Position numbers and translations under genes: made by a program
Assembly: GCA_041628225.1 (NCBI GenBank)
Contig: JBFKPQ010000002.1
Location: 4,031 to 68,030 of the forward strand
DNA length: 64,000 nucleotides
Source of the DNA: JBFKPQ01 sp041628225
GTDB lineage: Bacteria; Actinomycetota; Acidimicrobiia; Spongiisociales; JAENVV01
Reading direction: 5' to 3'
Notes under the pieces: model-generated
Databases searched by the model: none
Told to the model about the DNA's origin: nothing
The model's input: only the letters and a program-made list of their open reading frames with translations
Shown: in pieces, positions 26,744 through 34,557 of the stretch
Layout: each line of letters opens with the position of its first letter
Numbering within the stretch: the first letter of the stretch is position 1

Positions 26744-27139
26744 ATGCTGACCGACCAAGCCATCGCTCTCGCCCGGGGAGCCAACTACGCCGTGCTGTCA
26801 ACCCATCTGCCGAGCGGCGCCATCCAGTCGCACGTCATGTGGATCGGCACCGACGGTGAGCATCTGCTGATCAACACGGAGATCCACCGGCAGAAGGTTC
26901 GCAACGTCGAACGCGACGCGGTCGCAACCGTCACCGTGCTCGACAGGGACAATCCGTTTCAGTATTCCGAAGTGCGCGGAGAGATCGTGGAGGTCGTCCG
27001 CGGTGCCGAAGCCCGCGCACACATCGATGCCCTCTCCAACAAGTATGTCGGCCGGGACTACGCCAATCCGATCCACTCGGAGCGCGTCATCCTCAAGTTG
27101 CGTCCGACGAGGGTGCGGGATGTGACCGTCACGGCCTGA
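26744..27139 (+). CDS. PPOX-class (pyridoxamine oxidase-fold) F420/flavin-binding protein
   Basis: 131 residues, split-barrel flavin-binding fold. Family segments are NYAVLSTHLPSGAIQSHVMWIG, LLINTEIHRQKVRNVERD, VTVLDRDNPFQYSEVRGEIVEV, and IDALSNKYVGRDY. The Rv-type PPOX group in actinobacteria uses F420 or FMN to reduce or oxidise small molecules. The substrate cannot be told. It lies 9 bases after the CDF-like gene but has its own leaderless-type promoter. Confidence 0.85.
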   Translation: MLTDQAIALARGANYAVLSTHLPSGAIQSHVMWIGTDGEHLLINTEIHRQKVRNVERDAVATVTVLDRDNPFQYSEVRGEIVEVVRGAEARAHIDALSNKYVGRDYANPIHSERVILKLRPTRVRDVTVTA

Positions 27140-27144
27140 TCGGA

Positions 27145-27558
27145 TCAGCGGTCTCCGGTCAGTTCGCTGATCTCGAACAGGTGTCCGTCCGGGTCCCCGA
27201 AGAACGCCCGGATCTCGAAGCCGTGGTCGACCGGTTCCGTCAGGAACGCCGCCCCGCGTTCTCGCAGCACGTCGTACGTCGACCGGCAGTCGTCGACTCT
27301 GATGGTGAAGGCGTGATCGACCCGATCCGGATCGGCCGGCTCCGCAAAAGTGACGGTGGGCTTGTCGGGGGTGGGGCCACCGCCCGTGACCAGCAGGAGC
27401 CAGGTCCCGGCGAATCGCAACACCACCGACGTTCCCCCGTACTCGCCGTGGAGATCGGCGCCGAGCACGTCGAGGTACCAGGTTTTGGCGACGGCCAGGT
27501 CGGAGACGACGAGGATCGTCGTGATCTCGGTATCGGGCTTCGGGAAGGCGGCCACCAT
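27145..27558 (-). CDS. VOC (glyoxalase-fold) family protein
   Basis: 137 residues from the ATG at 27558. Two beta-alpha-beta-beta-beta modules are visible: TTILVVSDLAVAKTWYLDVLGADL, then AFTIRVDDCRSTYDVLRERGAAF and RAFFGDPDGHLFEISEL, the last carrying the usual metal-binding Glu. VOC proteins include glyoxalases, dioxygenases and resistance proteins; no substrate is indicated. It converges on the PPOX gene with 5 bases between and follows the MpaB-like gene on the same strand. Confidence 0.82.
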   Translation of the reverse strand: MVAAFPKPDTEITTILVVSDLAVAKTWYLDVLGADLHGEYGGTSVVLRFAGTWLLLVTGGGPTPDKPTVTFAEPADPDRVDHAFTIRVDDCRSTYDVLRERGAAFLTEPVDHGFEIRAFFGDPDGHLFEISELTGDR

Positions 27559-27565
27559 CCCGAAC

Positions 27566-28498
27566 CTACACGGGCTCTCTGGCTCCGATCGGTAGGCGTT
27601 GGCGGAAGAGCCCATCCGGGATGGGAGCGCCCGAGCGGATGAGGGCGAGCTTCCAGGTCGGGGACGAGCCCATCGCCCAGCGAAGGAAGCCGACCGCGGT
27701 TCTGCCCCGAAGTCGTGCTCCCGGCAGTGCGCGCACCTCGAGGATTTCGGCGAGGCGGCTTGGGAGCGTGGCGGCGGCGGCGTCGAACAGCGCCAAGTAG
27801 CCCGCCTTCAGAGGGGGGTCCAGAGGCGGATTCTTGAGGAACTGCACGGTCTCGACCATGCCGGGTGAGCGGTCGAGTGCCGGGTGGTCGGCCACCCAGT
27901 CGGCGAGGCCGCGGGCCGTGGCAGGAAGGGGCTCGGCGTCGAGCATGGCTCCCACCTGGGTCTGCTCGGCGACGTAGGCGTCGCGCTCCGCGGTGGTCAG
28001 CTCATCACGGCCGTAGGCGACGTAGGCGGCGAGGAACGAGTCGATGAGTGCGTTGTGGACCCAGGCAGCGTGCTCGGGTTTTGCGGCGGAATAGCGGATT
28101 CCGCGATGTGACACGCCGCTCACGCCTTCATGGGCCCGTCGTACGGCGCCGACCGCCCATTCGACTTCCGGCATCGCTCCGAACGCCGTCGCCGTCACGT
28201 ACTGGCTCGTACGCGACAAGCGGCCGAGCGGATCCTCACGGTACGAGGAATGATCGGATACGCCTGCGACGACCTCGGGATGGGCGGCTTGGACGAGGAG
28301 CGCCCGAATCCCGCCCACGAAGCCCGACACGTCGCCGATGATGCGCCACGTCACCGAGCCGGGACCGAAGAGGCCCGGGTCGCCGTCGTAGTCCATCGTC
28401 CGGGCGAGCGCGTAGTCGGCATGGGCGAACGGAGATGCGGCGACCGCCACGATCCGGTCGCGGTATGCGTCGATGAGTTGGCGGGCGGAGTCGAGCAT
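27566..28498 (-). CDS. Oxygenase MpaB/DUF2236 family protein
   Basis: 310 residues from the ATG at 28498 (a GTG at 28501 is also possible). The DUF2236 pattern is clear: GPGSVTWRIIGDVSGFVGG, LLVQAAHPEVVAGVSDHSSYREDPLGRLSRT, VRRAHEGVSG, and AWVHNALIDSFLAAYVAYG with its His residues. Characterised relatives are heme-dependent oxygenases such as latex-clearing proteins and fungal MpaB. No signal peptide is seen. It lies 7 bases upstream of the VOC gene, so the two may form an operon. Confidence 0.85.
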   Translation of the reverse strand: MLDSARQLIDAYRDRIVAVAASPFAHADYALARTMDYDGDPGLFGPGSVTWRIIGDVSGFVGGIRALLVQAAHPEVVAGVSDHSSYREDPLGRLSRTSQYVTATAFGAMPEVEWAVGAVRRAHEGVSGVSHRGIRYSAAKPEHAAWVHNALIDSFLAAYVAYGRDELTTAERDAYVAEQTQVGAMLDAEPLPATARGLADWVADHPALDRSPGMVETVQFLKNPPLDPPLKAGYLALFDAAAATLPSRLAEILEVRALPGARLRGRTAVGFLRWAMGSSPTWKLALIRSGAPIPDGLFRQRLPIGAREPV

Positions 28499-28606
28499 CA
28501 CAACCAGTCTCGCAGTGTGCCTCTGTTGTACGGCGTGAACTGGTCGCCCGGATCATCGACACGCGCAGTGGTTGCGTGGGTACTGTGGGGGGCAGGAGGA
28601 GGACCT

Positions 28607-29938
28607 ATGAAGAGATGGATGACGGTGCTCGTCGCCTCGCTGACCGTGTTCGCGTTGACACCGGGGGCGCTGGCCGAGCCCAAACCGAAGTATTACGTGA
28701 ACGAAGCGGCGCTCGAGGCGTTCGAGCCCCTGCCGGGAGCGACGGGCATGACCGGCATCCTGAACGGGGCCGGCTACTTGGTCGAAGTGCCGGACGACTG
28801 GAACGGCGACCTCGTCATGTGGGCCCACGGCTATGCCGGAGAAGGTCTCGAGCTGAACGTCTCGCCACCGCCTGCCGGACTGCGCCAGTACCTCGTCGAC
28901 CAGGGCTTCGCGTGGGCCGCGTCGTCCTATTCGAAGAACAGCTACAACGTGTCGCAAGGCGTGAAAGACACCCACAGCCTGGCCACGTGGTTCCGGGGTC
29001 ACGTCGACAAGCCCGACCGCACCTACATCGCCGGGGTCTCGATGGGCGGCCACATCACCGCCGTGTCGATCGAGCAGTATCCGATGTACAACGCGGCCAT
29101 GCCGGTCTGCGGTGTGCTCGGCGACTTCGAACTGTTCGACTACTTCCTCGACTTCAACCTCGCTGCCCAGGCGTTGGGCGGCGTCGACTCCGAGTACCCG
29201 ATCTTCACCGTCGAGCCGTACCTGACGGAGACCGTTCCCCAGATCCAAGCCAACCTCGAAGCCTTCCCCGGCGGCTGGCCGATCTTCTTGAACGCCGACG
29301 GAACCAACCTCAAGAACCTGACGGAGCTGCGGTCCGGCGGTGACCGTCCGAACTTCGATGAGGCGTGGTTCTTCTGGAACGAGTTCGCGTCATTCGCAGG
29401 ACCACCCGGCGACTTCTTGTTCGATCTCGGCCTGGGCGATGGAACGCTGGCCGGACGTCCTGGCCAGGTGCCCGACAACCACGACACCGTGTACCAGTTC
29501 GACGGCGATTCGGCGCTGTCGGCCGACGAGCAGGCGCTCAACGACTCGATCCTGCGTGTCTCCGCTGATCGACAGTCCCGCCACTCCAACGGTCTGGCGA
29601 ACGTCCCGGTCGTTTCGGGCGACATCGACATTCCGGTGCTGACGATGCACAACCTCGGCGATCTCTTCGTGCCGTTCGGCATGGAGACGATCTACGGCCA
29701 ACGCGTCGCCGACCATGGCAAGAGCGACCTGCTCGTGCAACGCGCCATCCGCGGGGTGTTGCACTGCGACTTCACGGATGCGGAATACACCACGGCGTTC
29801 GCTGACCTCGTCGCCTGGGTGGAGATGGGAACCAAGCCCGACGGTGACGACGTCCTGGATCCGGCCGCGGTCGCGCACCCCGAGTTCGGTTGCGCGTTCA
29901 CCGACGGCGCACACCTGCTCGGCACTCCCTGTCCGTAG
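28607..29938 (+). CDS. Secreted alpha/beta-hydrolase
   Basis: 443 residues from the ATG at 28607, preceded by AGGAGGAGGACCT. Residues 1-23 form a signal peptide ending GALA. The nucleophile elbow is GVSMGGH at about 142-148; the oxyanion region LVMWAHGYAG and the C-terminal DIPVLTMHNLGDLFVPFG (acid) and LHCDFT (His) complete the triad. Length and the Asp/Tyr-rich cap region suggest an esterase or peptidase-like hydrolase. TACTGT upstream (around 28580) is a possible -10. A perfect GC hairpin follows the stop. Confidence 0.82.
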   Translation: MKRWMTVLVASLTVFALTPGALAEPKPKYYVNEAALEAFEPLPGATGMTGILNGAGYLVEVPDDWNGDLVMWAHGYAGEGLELNVSPPPAGLRQYLVDQGFAWAASSYSKNSYNVSQGVKDTHSLATWFRGHVDKPDRTYIAGVSMGGHITAVSIEQYPMYNAAMPVCGVLGDFELFDYFLDFNLAAQALGGVDSEYPIFTVEPYLTETVPQIQANLEAFPGGWPIFLNADGTNLKNLTELRSGGDRPNFDEAWFFWNEFASFAGPPGDFLFDLGLGDGTLAGRPGQVPDNHDTVYQFDGDSALSADEQALNDSILRVSADRQSRHSNGLANVPVVSGDIDIPVLTMHNLGDLFVPFGMETIYGQRVADHGKSDLLVQRAIRGVLHCDFTDAEYTTAFADLVAWVEMGTKPDGDDVLDPAAVAHPEFGCAFTDGAHLLGTPCP

Positions 29939-29961
29939 TCGGGGCAGCCGGCAAACGAACG

Positions 29962-29988
29962 GTGGGGCCCCGGAATCCGGGGCCCCAC
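29962..29988 (+). terminator. Perfect 12-bp GC hairpin after the secreted hydrolase
   Basis: GTGGGGCCCCGG, loop AAT, then the exact complement. It lies 23 bases after the stop and has no U-tract. It could serve both converging transcripts. Confidence 0.7.
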
Positions 29989-30014
29989 GGCCGTCTGCGG
30001 GAGAAGGGGGGAAA

Positions 30015-30608
30015 CTACCCGCCGACGGTGAGTTCGGCCAGCATGCCCGCCTCGTAGTGTCCGGGGAGGAGACATGCCACGACGTCGAACGCGCCGGCTT
30101 CTTCGAACGCCACGGTGATCTCACCGGTTTCGCCCGGTTCGACGATGAGGATGAGCTCTTCATGGCCGTGGCCGCCCTCGTCGTCGTGATCGTCGTGACC
30201 CGACTCGATGTGCTCGGCAGCCGAGTGCTTGGTAGTGATCCGGAACTCGTGCTGGATCACACCCTCGTTGTGCACCACGAAGAGGATCGTCTCGCCGGCG
30301 GTCGCCTCGAACTCGGCCGGCTCAAAGGCGAACTCGGTCATGACGACTTCCACGACGCGGTCGGCATCGCTGTCCGAAACGGTCGCACCGTCGTCCATGT
30401 GCTCGTCCTCTTCCATGTGCTCGTCGTCGTCCATATGCATGGTCGTGGCCGGCGTCGTGGTGGCCGTAGTGGTGGCGGGCGCGGCTGCGAGCGTGGTCGC
30501 CGCCGGCTGTGCACCGGCATCGGACTCTGCATCGGCGATCGGCGCGGTCTCAGCGCAGGCGGCCAATCCGAGGATGAGAGCGAAGAGTAGAACGGTCGGT
30601 TTCGTCAT
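30015..30608 (-). CDS. Cupredoxin-type copper-binding lipoprotein with Met/His/acidic linker
   Basis: 197 residues. The lipoprotein signal ends LILGLAAC (Cys 18). A Thr/Ala-rich spacer is followed by a linker rich in Met, His and acidic residues (MHMDDDEHMEEDEHMDD), then a cupredoxin domain with type I ligands in IQHEFRIT (His) and ACLLPGHYEAGM (Cys, His, Met). A second His/Asp-rich loop (HIESGHDDHDDEGGHGHEE) is inserted between these ligands. The protein is probably an outer-face copper or electron carrier, with the linker holding extra copper. GAGAGGA precedes the ATG. Confidence 0.87.
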   Translation of the reverse strand: MTKPTVLLFALILGLAACAETAPIADAESDAGAQPAATTLAAAPATTTATTTPATTMHMDDDEHMEEDEHMDDGATVSDSDADRVVEVVMTEFAFEPAEFEATAGETILFVVHNEGVIQHEFRITTKHSAAEHIESGHDDHDDEGGHGHEELILIVEPGETGEITVAFEEAGAFDVVACLLPGHYEAGMLAELTVGG

Positions 30609-30738
30609 CGTTGTCCTCTCGTGGCGACGAGGCGATACGTGAAGCGTAGGGATCGGGTTCGGAGCGCAACCACCGCCTTCCGTCCTTGTCTCGGGGGCCG
30701 GAAGGCCCTGACCGCCTGCATATCGTCATCGGGCCGGG

Positions 30739-30744
30739 TACCAT
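30739..30744 (+). promoter_or_regulatory. Putative -10 hexamer for the leaderless gene at 30752
   Basis: TACCAT, 7 bases, then the ATG; no Shine-Dalgarno. Confidence 0.45.
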
Positions 30745-30751
30745 CTTCGGC

Positions 30752-31279
30752 ATGCACTGGCTCATGTCACTGCTGCTGGCGTCCGTGACGCTCGGCGCGG
30801 GATTCGGCGACGCATCCGCTTCGGCCACCCCAGCAGACGACGGGACGATGACGCTGGATCTCCAGGTCGAGGTCGGCGATGCCGCCACCGTCGTCGCCCA
30901 CTTGCTCGACGTGGGTGGCGACCAGCAGACCGTCACGCTCGGCTCCGACGATGACGGTACGTATCGAGGTCGCGTCGTCACCGAGCGGGCCAACTTCATC
31001 GTTGTGTTCGAAGCGCTGTACGCCGACGGAACCGGCCGGGCATCGTCACCTGCCAACCTCCTCGAATTGGGCGTCGACCCCGAGATGCTCGGGCTGGAGC
31101 CGCCACCGCTGCCCGACGATGAGATCACGGGGTTCTCGGCGGCCACCACCCGGTGGATCTGGATCGCGATCGCTTTGACGGCTCTGTCGCTCGCGCTCAC
31201 GGCGCTCTGGGCCGCCGGACCCAAGCCCGCCGCCAAGGCGCGAACGGCGACCCCGCGCCAGGATCAGGAGGTCCGGTGA
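30752..31279 (+). CDS. Membrane-anchored exported protein of unknown function
   Basis: 175 residues from the ATG at 30752. A signal peptide (HWLMSLLLASVTLGAG) is followed by a beta-rich extracytoplasmic domain (MTLDLQVEVGDAATVVAHLLDVGG, GTYRGRVVTERANFIVVFEALY), a C-terminal membrane helix (WIWIAIALTALSLALTALWAAG) and a short basic tail. This copper-resistance or YtkA-like layout is only suggestive. Its stop overlaps the GTG start of the following dehydrogenase gene, so the two are cotranslated. It is divergent from the cupredoxin lipoprotein, 143 bases apart, and could share a copper-related role. Confidence 0.6.
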   Translation: MHWLMSLLLASVTLGAGFGDASASATPADDGTMTLDLQVEVGDAATVVAHLLDVGGDQQTVTLGSDDDGTYRGRVVTERANFIVVFEALYADGTGRASSPANLLELGVDPEMLGLEPPPLPDDEITGFSAATTRWIWIAIALTALSLALTALWAAGPKPAAKARTATPRQDQEVR

Positions 31280-32169
31280 CGGCGAGCCGGGTCGGCTTCA
31301 TCGGACTCGGCATCATGGGCGGCGGGATGGCCCGCAACCTCCTCGAAGCCGGACACGAAACCGTCGTCTGGAACCGCACCGCGGAGCGTGCCGGACCCTT
31401 GCTCGACGCCGGAGCGACCTGGGGCGACTCACCGCAGGCCGTCGCCGAACGCTGCGACATCATCATGATCTGTGTTTCCGACACGGCGGACGTGGTTGCC
31501 GTCACCACTGGTCCGGCCGGCGTCCTCGAAGGGCTGGCGCCGGGCAAACTGGTCATCGATCACTCGACGATTTCGCCGTCCGAGACGATTCGCCTCGCCA
31601 AACTCGTCAACGAACGCGGCGTCGACTGGCTCGACGCTCCCGTATCGGGAGGCAGTGAAGGAGCCGCCAGAGGAACGCTGTCGATCATGGTCGGAGGCGA
31701 TGCGGAGCCATTCGACCGAGCTCGACCGTACCTCGAGGCGTTCGGCACCACCATCACGCACGTCGGGGCCCAGGGTGCCGGGCAGCTCGTCAAGCTCGTG
31801 AACCAGATTCTCGTCGTCGTCAACCAGCTGGCGGTCTCCGAAGCCCTGCTCTTCGCGCAGGCGGGCGGTCTGGATCTTCCCAAGGCCCTCGAGGCGGTCA
31901 AAGGTGGCGCAGCCGGCTCGTGGATGCTCGCCAATCGAGGCCCGCAGATGATCGAGCGCGACTGGCAGCCGGGGTTCACGATCGACCTACAACAGAAGGA
32001 CCTGCGCCTCGTCTTGGAGGCCGCCGACGACCTCGGCGTACCGGCGATCGGAACCGGGATCGTGTACCAGCTGTACCGGGCCCTTCAGGCCAAAGGGCTC
32101 GGCGCCGAAGGCAACCACGCCCTCGTCAAGGCCCTCGAAGATCTGGCGGGCTTCCACCTCGGCGAGTGA
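31276..32169 (+). CDS. 3-hydroxyisobutyrate dehydrogenase/tartronate semialdehyde reductase family oxidoreductase
   Basis: 297 residues from a GTG at 31276, coupled as GTGA, with AGGAGG 4 bases upstream. The Rossmann signature is GFIGLGIMGGGMARNLLEAGH, the substrate motif DAPVSGGSEGAARGTLSIMVGG, and the catalytic Lys in GQLVKLVNQ; GFTIDLQQKDLRL follows. These enzymes oxidise or reduce beta-hydroxyacids with NAD(P). The family is certain; which acid is used is not. Confidence 0.9.
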   Translation: MTASRVGFIGLGIMGGGMARNLLEAGHETVVWNRTAERAGPLLDAGATWGDSPQAVAERCDIIMICVSDTADVVAVTTGPAGVLEGLAPGKLVIDHSTISPSETIRLAKLVNERGVDWLDAPVSGGSEGAARGTLSIMVGGDAEPFDRARPYLEAFGTTITHVGAQGAGQLVKLVNQILVVVNQLAVSEALLFAQAGGLDLPKALEAVKGGAAGSWMLANRGPQMIERDWQPGFTIDLQQKDLRLVLEAADDLGVPAIGTGIVYQLYRALQAKGLGAEGNHALVKALEDLAGFHLGE

Positions 32170-32176
32170 GGCTCCG

Positions 32177-32182
32177 TAGGAT
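32177..32182 (+). promoter_or_regulatory. Putative -10 hexamer for the leaderless NTF2-like gene
   Basis: TAGGAT, 6 bases, then ATG. Confidence 0.5.
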
Positions 32183-32188
32183 GCGCTC

Positions 32189-32641
32189 ATGAGCGATCGC
32201 GTCCGCCGTTATGCCGAGGCCATGGCCGCACTCGACTCCGCCGCGCTCGCAGAGATGCGCCATGGAGACTACGAGTGCAGCTATCCCCAGTCGGGGGAAC
32301 GCTTCGTTGGTCACGACGCATGGGCAGCCGCCCACGATGGCTACGCCGAACGCTTCGGATCGGTGGACACCGTCGTCACCACGCGAGGCGGCGAGCAACA
32401 CGCCACGGTGAGCACGGTGTTGTCGCCGATCCCCTTTGCGTCGACGCCCATCATCGAGGTCTCCGACACCGGAGACCTCGGGGTCGTCGAGGGCCGGGGC
32501 ACCTGGCCCGACGGCAAGCTGTACCACTGGGTCTTGATCTGCGAATACCGCGACGGTTTGGTGTGGCGTGAAGCGCAGTATTTCGCGGAACCGTTCGATG
32601 CCCCCGAGTGGCGGCGTCCGTTCGTCACGCCTGCCGACTAG
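32189..32641 (+). CDS. NTF2/SnoaL-like protein
   Basis: 150 residues with the cone-shaped NTF2-like pattern: RRYAEAMAALDSAALAEMRHGDYECSY near the start and ICEYRDGLVWREAQYFAEPFDAPEWR near the end. The YFAEPFxAPEWR ending is common in actinobacterial SnoaL-like proteins of unknown role. It could be a small isomerase or hydrolase, or a ligand-binding protein. It overlaps the convergent MFS gene by 17 bases. Confidence 0.72.
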   Translation: MSDRVRRYAEAMAALDSAALAEMRHGDYECSYPQSGERFVGHDAWAAAHDGYAERFGSVDTVVTTRGGEQHATVSTVLSPIPFASTPIIEVSDTGDLGVVEGRGTWPDGKLYHWVLICEYRDGLVWREAQYFAEPFDAPEWRRPFVTPAD

Positions 32642-33881
32642 GGCGGCGACCAATGGCGTCGGAGGCGGCACGGGTTCGGCGCGCCAGACCGATGAACGGC
32701 AATGCGGCGGCCATGACGAGGCCGCTCGCCACATAGGCGGCCGAGTACGACCAGACATCGGCGGCTCGTCCGAGCGAGGGCTGTGAGATGACACCTCCGG
32801 TCGAACCCATCAGCGCATCGAACGACAGCACGGTGGCGCGCTGTTGCGATGGGACGATGCCGTTGAGGAACGACTGCCGAACCGGTGTGCTCGCCGAGAA
32901 TCCCAGCGCCCACAGCGAGATCAGCACCAACGCCGGCCAGAAGCTCGACACCAGCCCCAAGCCGACGAGGACCAACACGCTGAGGCCGGTGGCCGCGACC
33001 AGCACGTCGGTTCGGCGCCGAAACACCCGACCCACCTGTGAGACGAGCAGCCCACCGACGATCTGTGCCCCGGCGACGATCGCCGCAGCCAAACCGGCGA
33101 TGCCGAAGGCGTTCGGGTCGCCGTACAGCTCGAGCAGATACGGCTGCATGGCATAGAACGCGAAGATGCCGGCGCCCGTCGTGAACGGTGCGGCGAGCAT
33201 GAGCCACCGGACCGGCCGAAGCCGCCAGCCGTGTTCGACGGAGGCCGAGACCACGTCTCGGATCTCATCGAAAGCGCCGCCGCCGCGGTGCGGCGTGAAG
33301 CCCTCATCCCGCATCGACTTGGCCGCATAGACGAGTACGGCTCCCAGCAAGACCGCTCGCACCAGATAGGGCACGCCGAGGTTCGTCGCTTGCGCCAGCG
33401 CTCCGCCGGCAACGGACCCGGTCAGCATCGCGATGCCGGCCGCCGACTGTCCCCGGCCGAACACCGTCTCTAGTTCGCCGTCGTAGTCGTTGGCGGCCAG
33501 CGCGTCCACCAGCCACGCCTCGACGGCCCCACTGAAGAAGGTGAAGCCCAGTCCGATCAGGATCGAGGCGGACGCCCACCCCCACAAGGGGGCTTCGATC
33601 TGCCACATCAAGACGTACAGGAGCGTCGAGACCAGGAGCGTGGCAGAACCGAGGAGGTACGACGTCCGTCGCCCCTTCGTGTCGGCCACGACGCCGGTGG
33701 GGATCTCGAAGAGCATCTGGCCGGCCGTGAAGAAGGCGTTGACGCCGAAGGCGGCCGCGTTCGACAGACCGGCGTCGAGCAGGAACAGCGTATTGATGCC
33801 CCAGATCAGCGAAGCGGCCAACGTCGACAGGACGGTGAGCGTCACATACGTCCGACGCACTCGCCGGACTCCGTCGTTCAT
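32625..33881 (-). CDS. MFS transporter
   Basis: 418 residues from the ATG at 33881. Twelve membrane helices; the MFS loop 2-3 motif appears as GVVADTKGRRTSYLLGSATLL and the matching second-half loop as QVGRVFRRRTDVLVAATGLSVL. The group is close to small-molecule exporters, but the substrate is not evident. TAGGGT followed by 7 bases and ATG suggests a leaderless message. Upstream frame extensions (to 34718) run through the divergent gene and are rejected. Confidence 0.85.
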   Translation of the reverse strand: MNDGVRRVRRTYVTLTVLSTLAASLIWGINTLFLLDAGLSNAAAFGVNAFFTAGQMLFEIPTGVVADTKGRRTSYLLGSATLLVSTLLYVLMWQIEAPLWGWASASILIGLGFTFFSGAVEAWLVDALAANDYDGELETVFGRGQSAAGIAMLTGSVAGGALAQATNLGVPYLVRAVLLGAVLVYAAKSMRDEGFTPHRGGGAFDEIRDVVSASVEHGWRLRPVRWLMLAAPFTTGAGIFAFYAMQPYLLELYGDPNAFGIAGLAAAIVAGAQIVGGLLVSQVGRVFRRRTDVLVAATGLSVLVLVGLGLVSSFWPALVLISLWALGFSASTPVRQSFLNGIVPSQQRATVLSFDALMGSTGGVISQPSLGRAADVWSYSAAYVASGLVMAAALPFIGLARRTRAASDAIGRRPSRQA

Positions 33882-33888
33882 CGGCCGG

Positions 33889-33894
33889 ACCCTA
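33889..33894 (-). promoter_or_regulatory. Putative -10 hexamer for the leaderless MFS gene
   Basis: On the minus strand TAGGGT, 7 bases, then ATG. Confidence 0.45.
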
Positions 33895-33953
33895 ACCGCC
33901 CGTCGATGCGACGATCCTGTTCGCAACGGCCCGAGTCCATGGCGACCTGGCGG

Positions 33954-33959
33954 TAGCTT
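33954..33959 (+). promoter_or_regulatory. Putative -10 hexamer for the leaderless gene at 33966
   Basis: TAGCTT, 6 bases, then ATG. Confidence 0.5.
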
Positions 33960-33965
33960 CGCCAC

Positions 33966-34556
33966 ATGAGTGACTTCTTCGACGTTCCGACCGTGGCGCC
34001 GGAACCGGAACGAGATCCCCCGCCTTGGGCCGAACCGCCACGCGATGTCGTGGCTGCGCTGGTCGCCGACCGTCGGGTCCTCATGGCGACAGATCGTGTG
34101 TCGGTCACCCTGACCCACATCGATACCTATCCGACCGGCGCCGGCGTGCGTCTGCTGGTCATGGCGCGGCGGGTTCCGGACATGACCGAGGCGGACTGGC
34201 GGCGCAGCCAGGAAGTCGTATGGGGCCGGGCGGGCCCGCCGGCACCCGACGAGGTGTTCCGGGTCGGCGTGCAGTTCGCAGACGGTCAAAAGGCGACGAA
34301 TCTCGATCAGGGTCATCATGCGTGGCCGGCGGATGAGCCCTCCGGCCCCCGCCTCACCGAATACGGCGGGGGCGGACGAGGTCACCGGGAGCTGATCGTG
34401 CACGGCCGCAACCTGTGGCTGTGGCCACTGCCGCCGCCCGAGCCGTTCGACCTCGTCATCGAGTGGCCCGCACTCGGGGTCCCGTTCACTCGGTCGAAAC
34501 TCGACGGAGCCGCCATCGTGGCGGCCGCCGCCCGGTGCCGACCGGCGTGGAACTGA
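33966..34556 (+). CDS. Hypothetical protein
   Basis: 196 residues; no family recognised. It begins MSDFFDVPTVAPEPERDPP, a Pro-rich tail, followed by an alternating beta pattern (RVSVTLTHIDTYPTGAGVRLLVMARR, FRVGVQFADGQKATN) and a C-terminal RELIVHGRNLWLWPLPPPEPFDLVIEWPALG. No signal peptide or membrane helix, so it is cytoplasmic and probably an all-beta domain. Its stop is one base from the stop of the convergent MFS gene. The divergent MFS gene upstream shares an 84-base promoter region. Confidence 0.65.
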   Translation: MSDFFDVPTVAPEPERDPPPWAEPPRDVVAALVADRRVLMATDRVSVTLTHIDTYPTGAGVRLLVMARRVPDMTEADWRRSQEVVWGRAGPPAPDEVFRVGVQFADGQKATNLDQGHHAWPADEPSGPRLTEYGGGGRGHRELIVHGRNLWLWPLPPPEPFDLVIEWPALGVPFTRSKLDGAAIVAAAARCRPAWN

Positions 34557-34557
34557 C

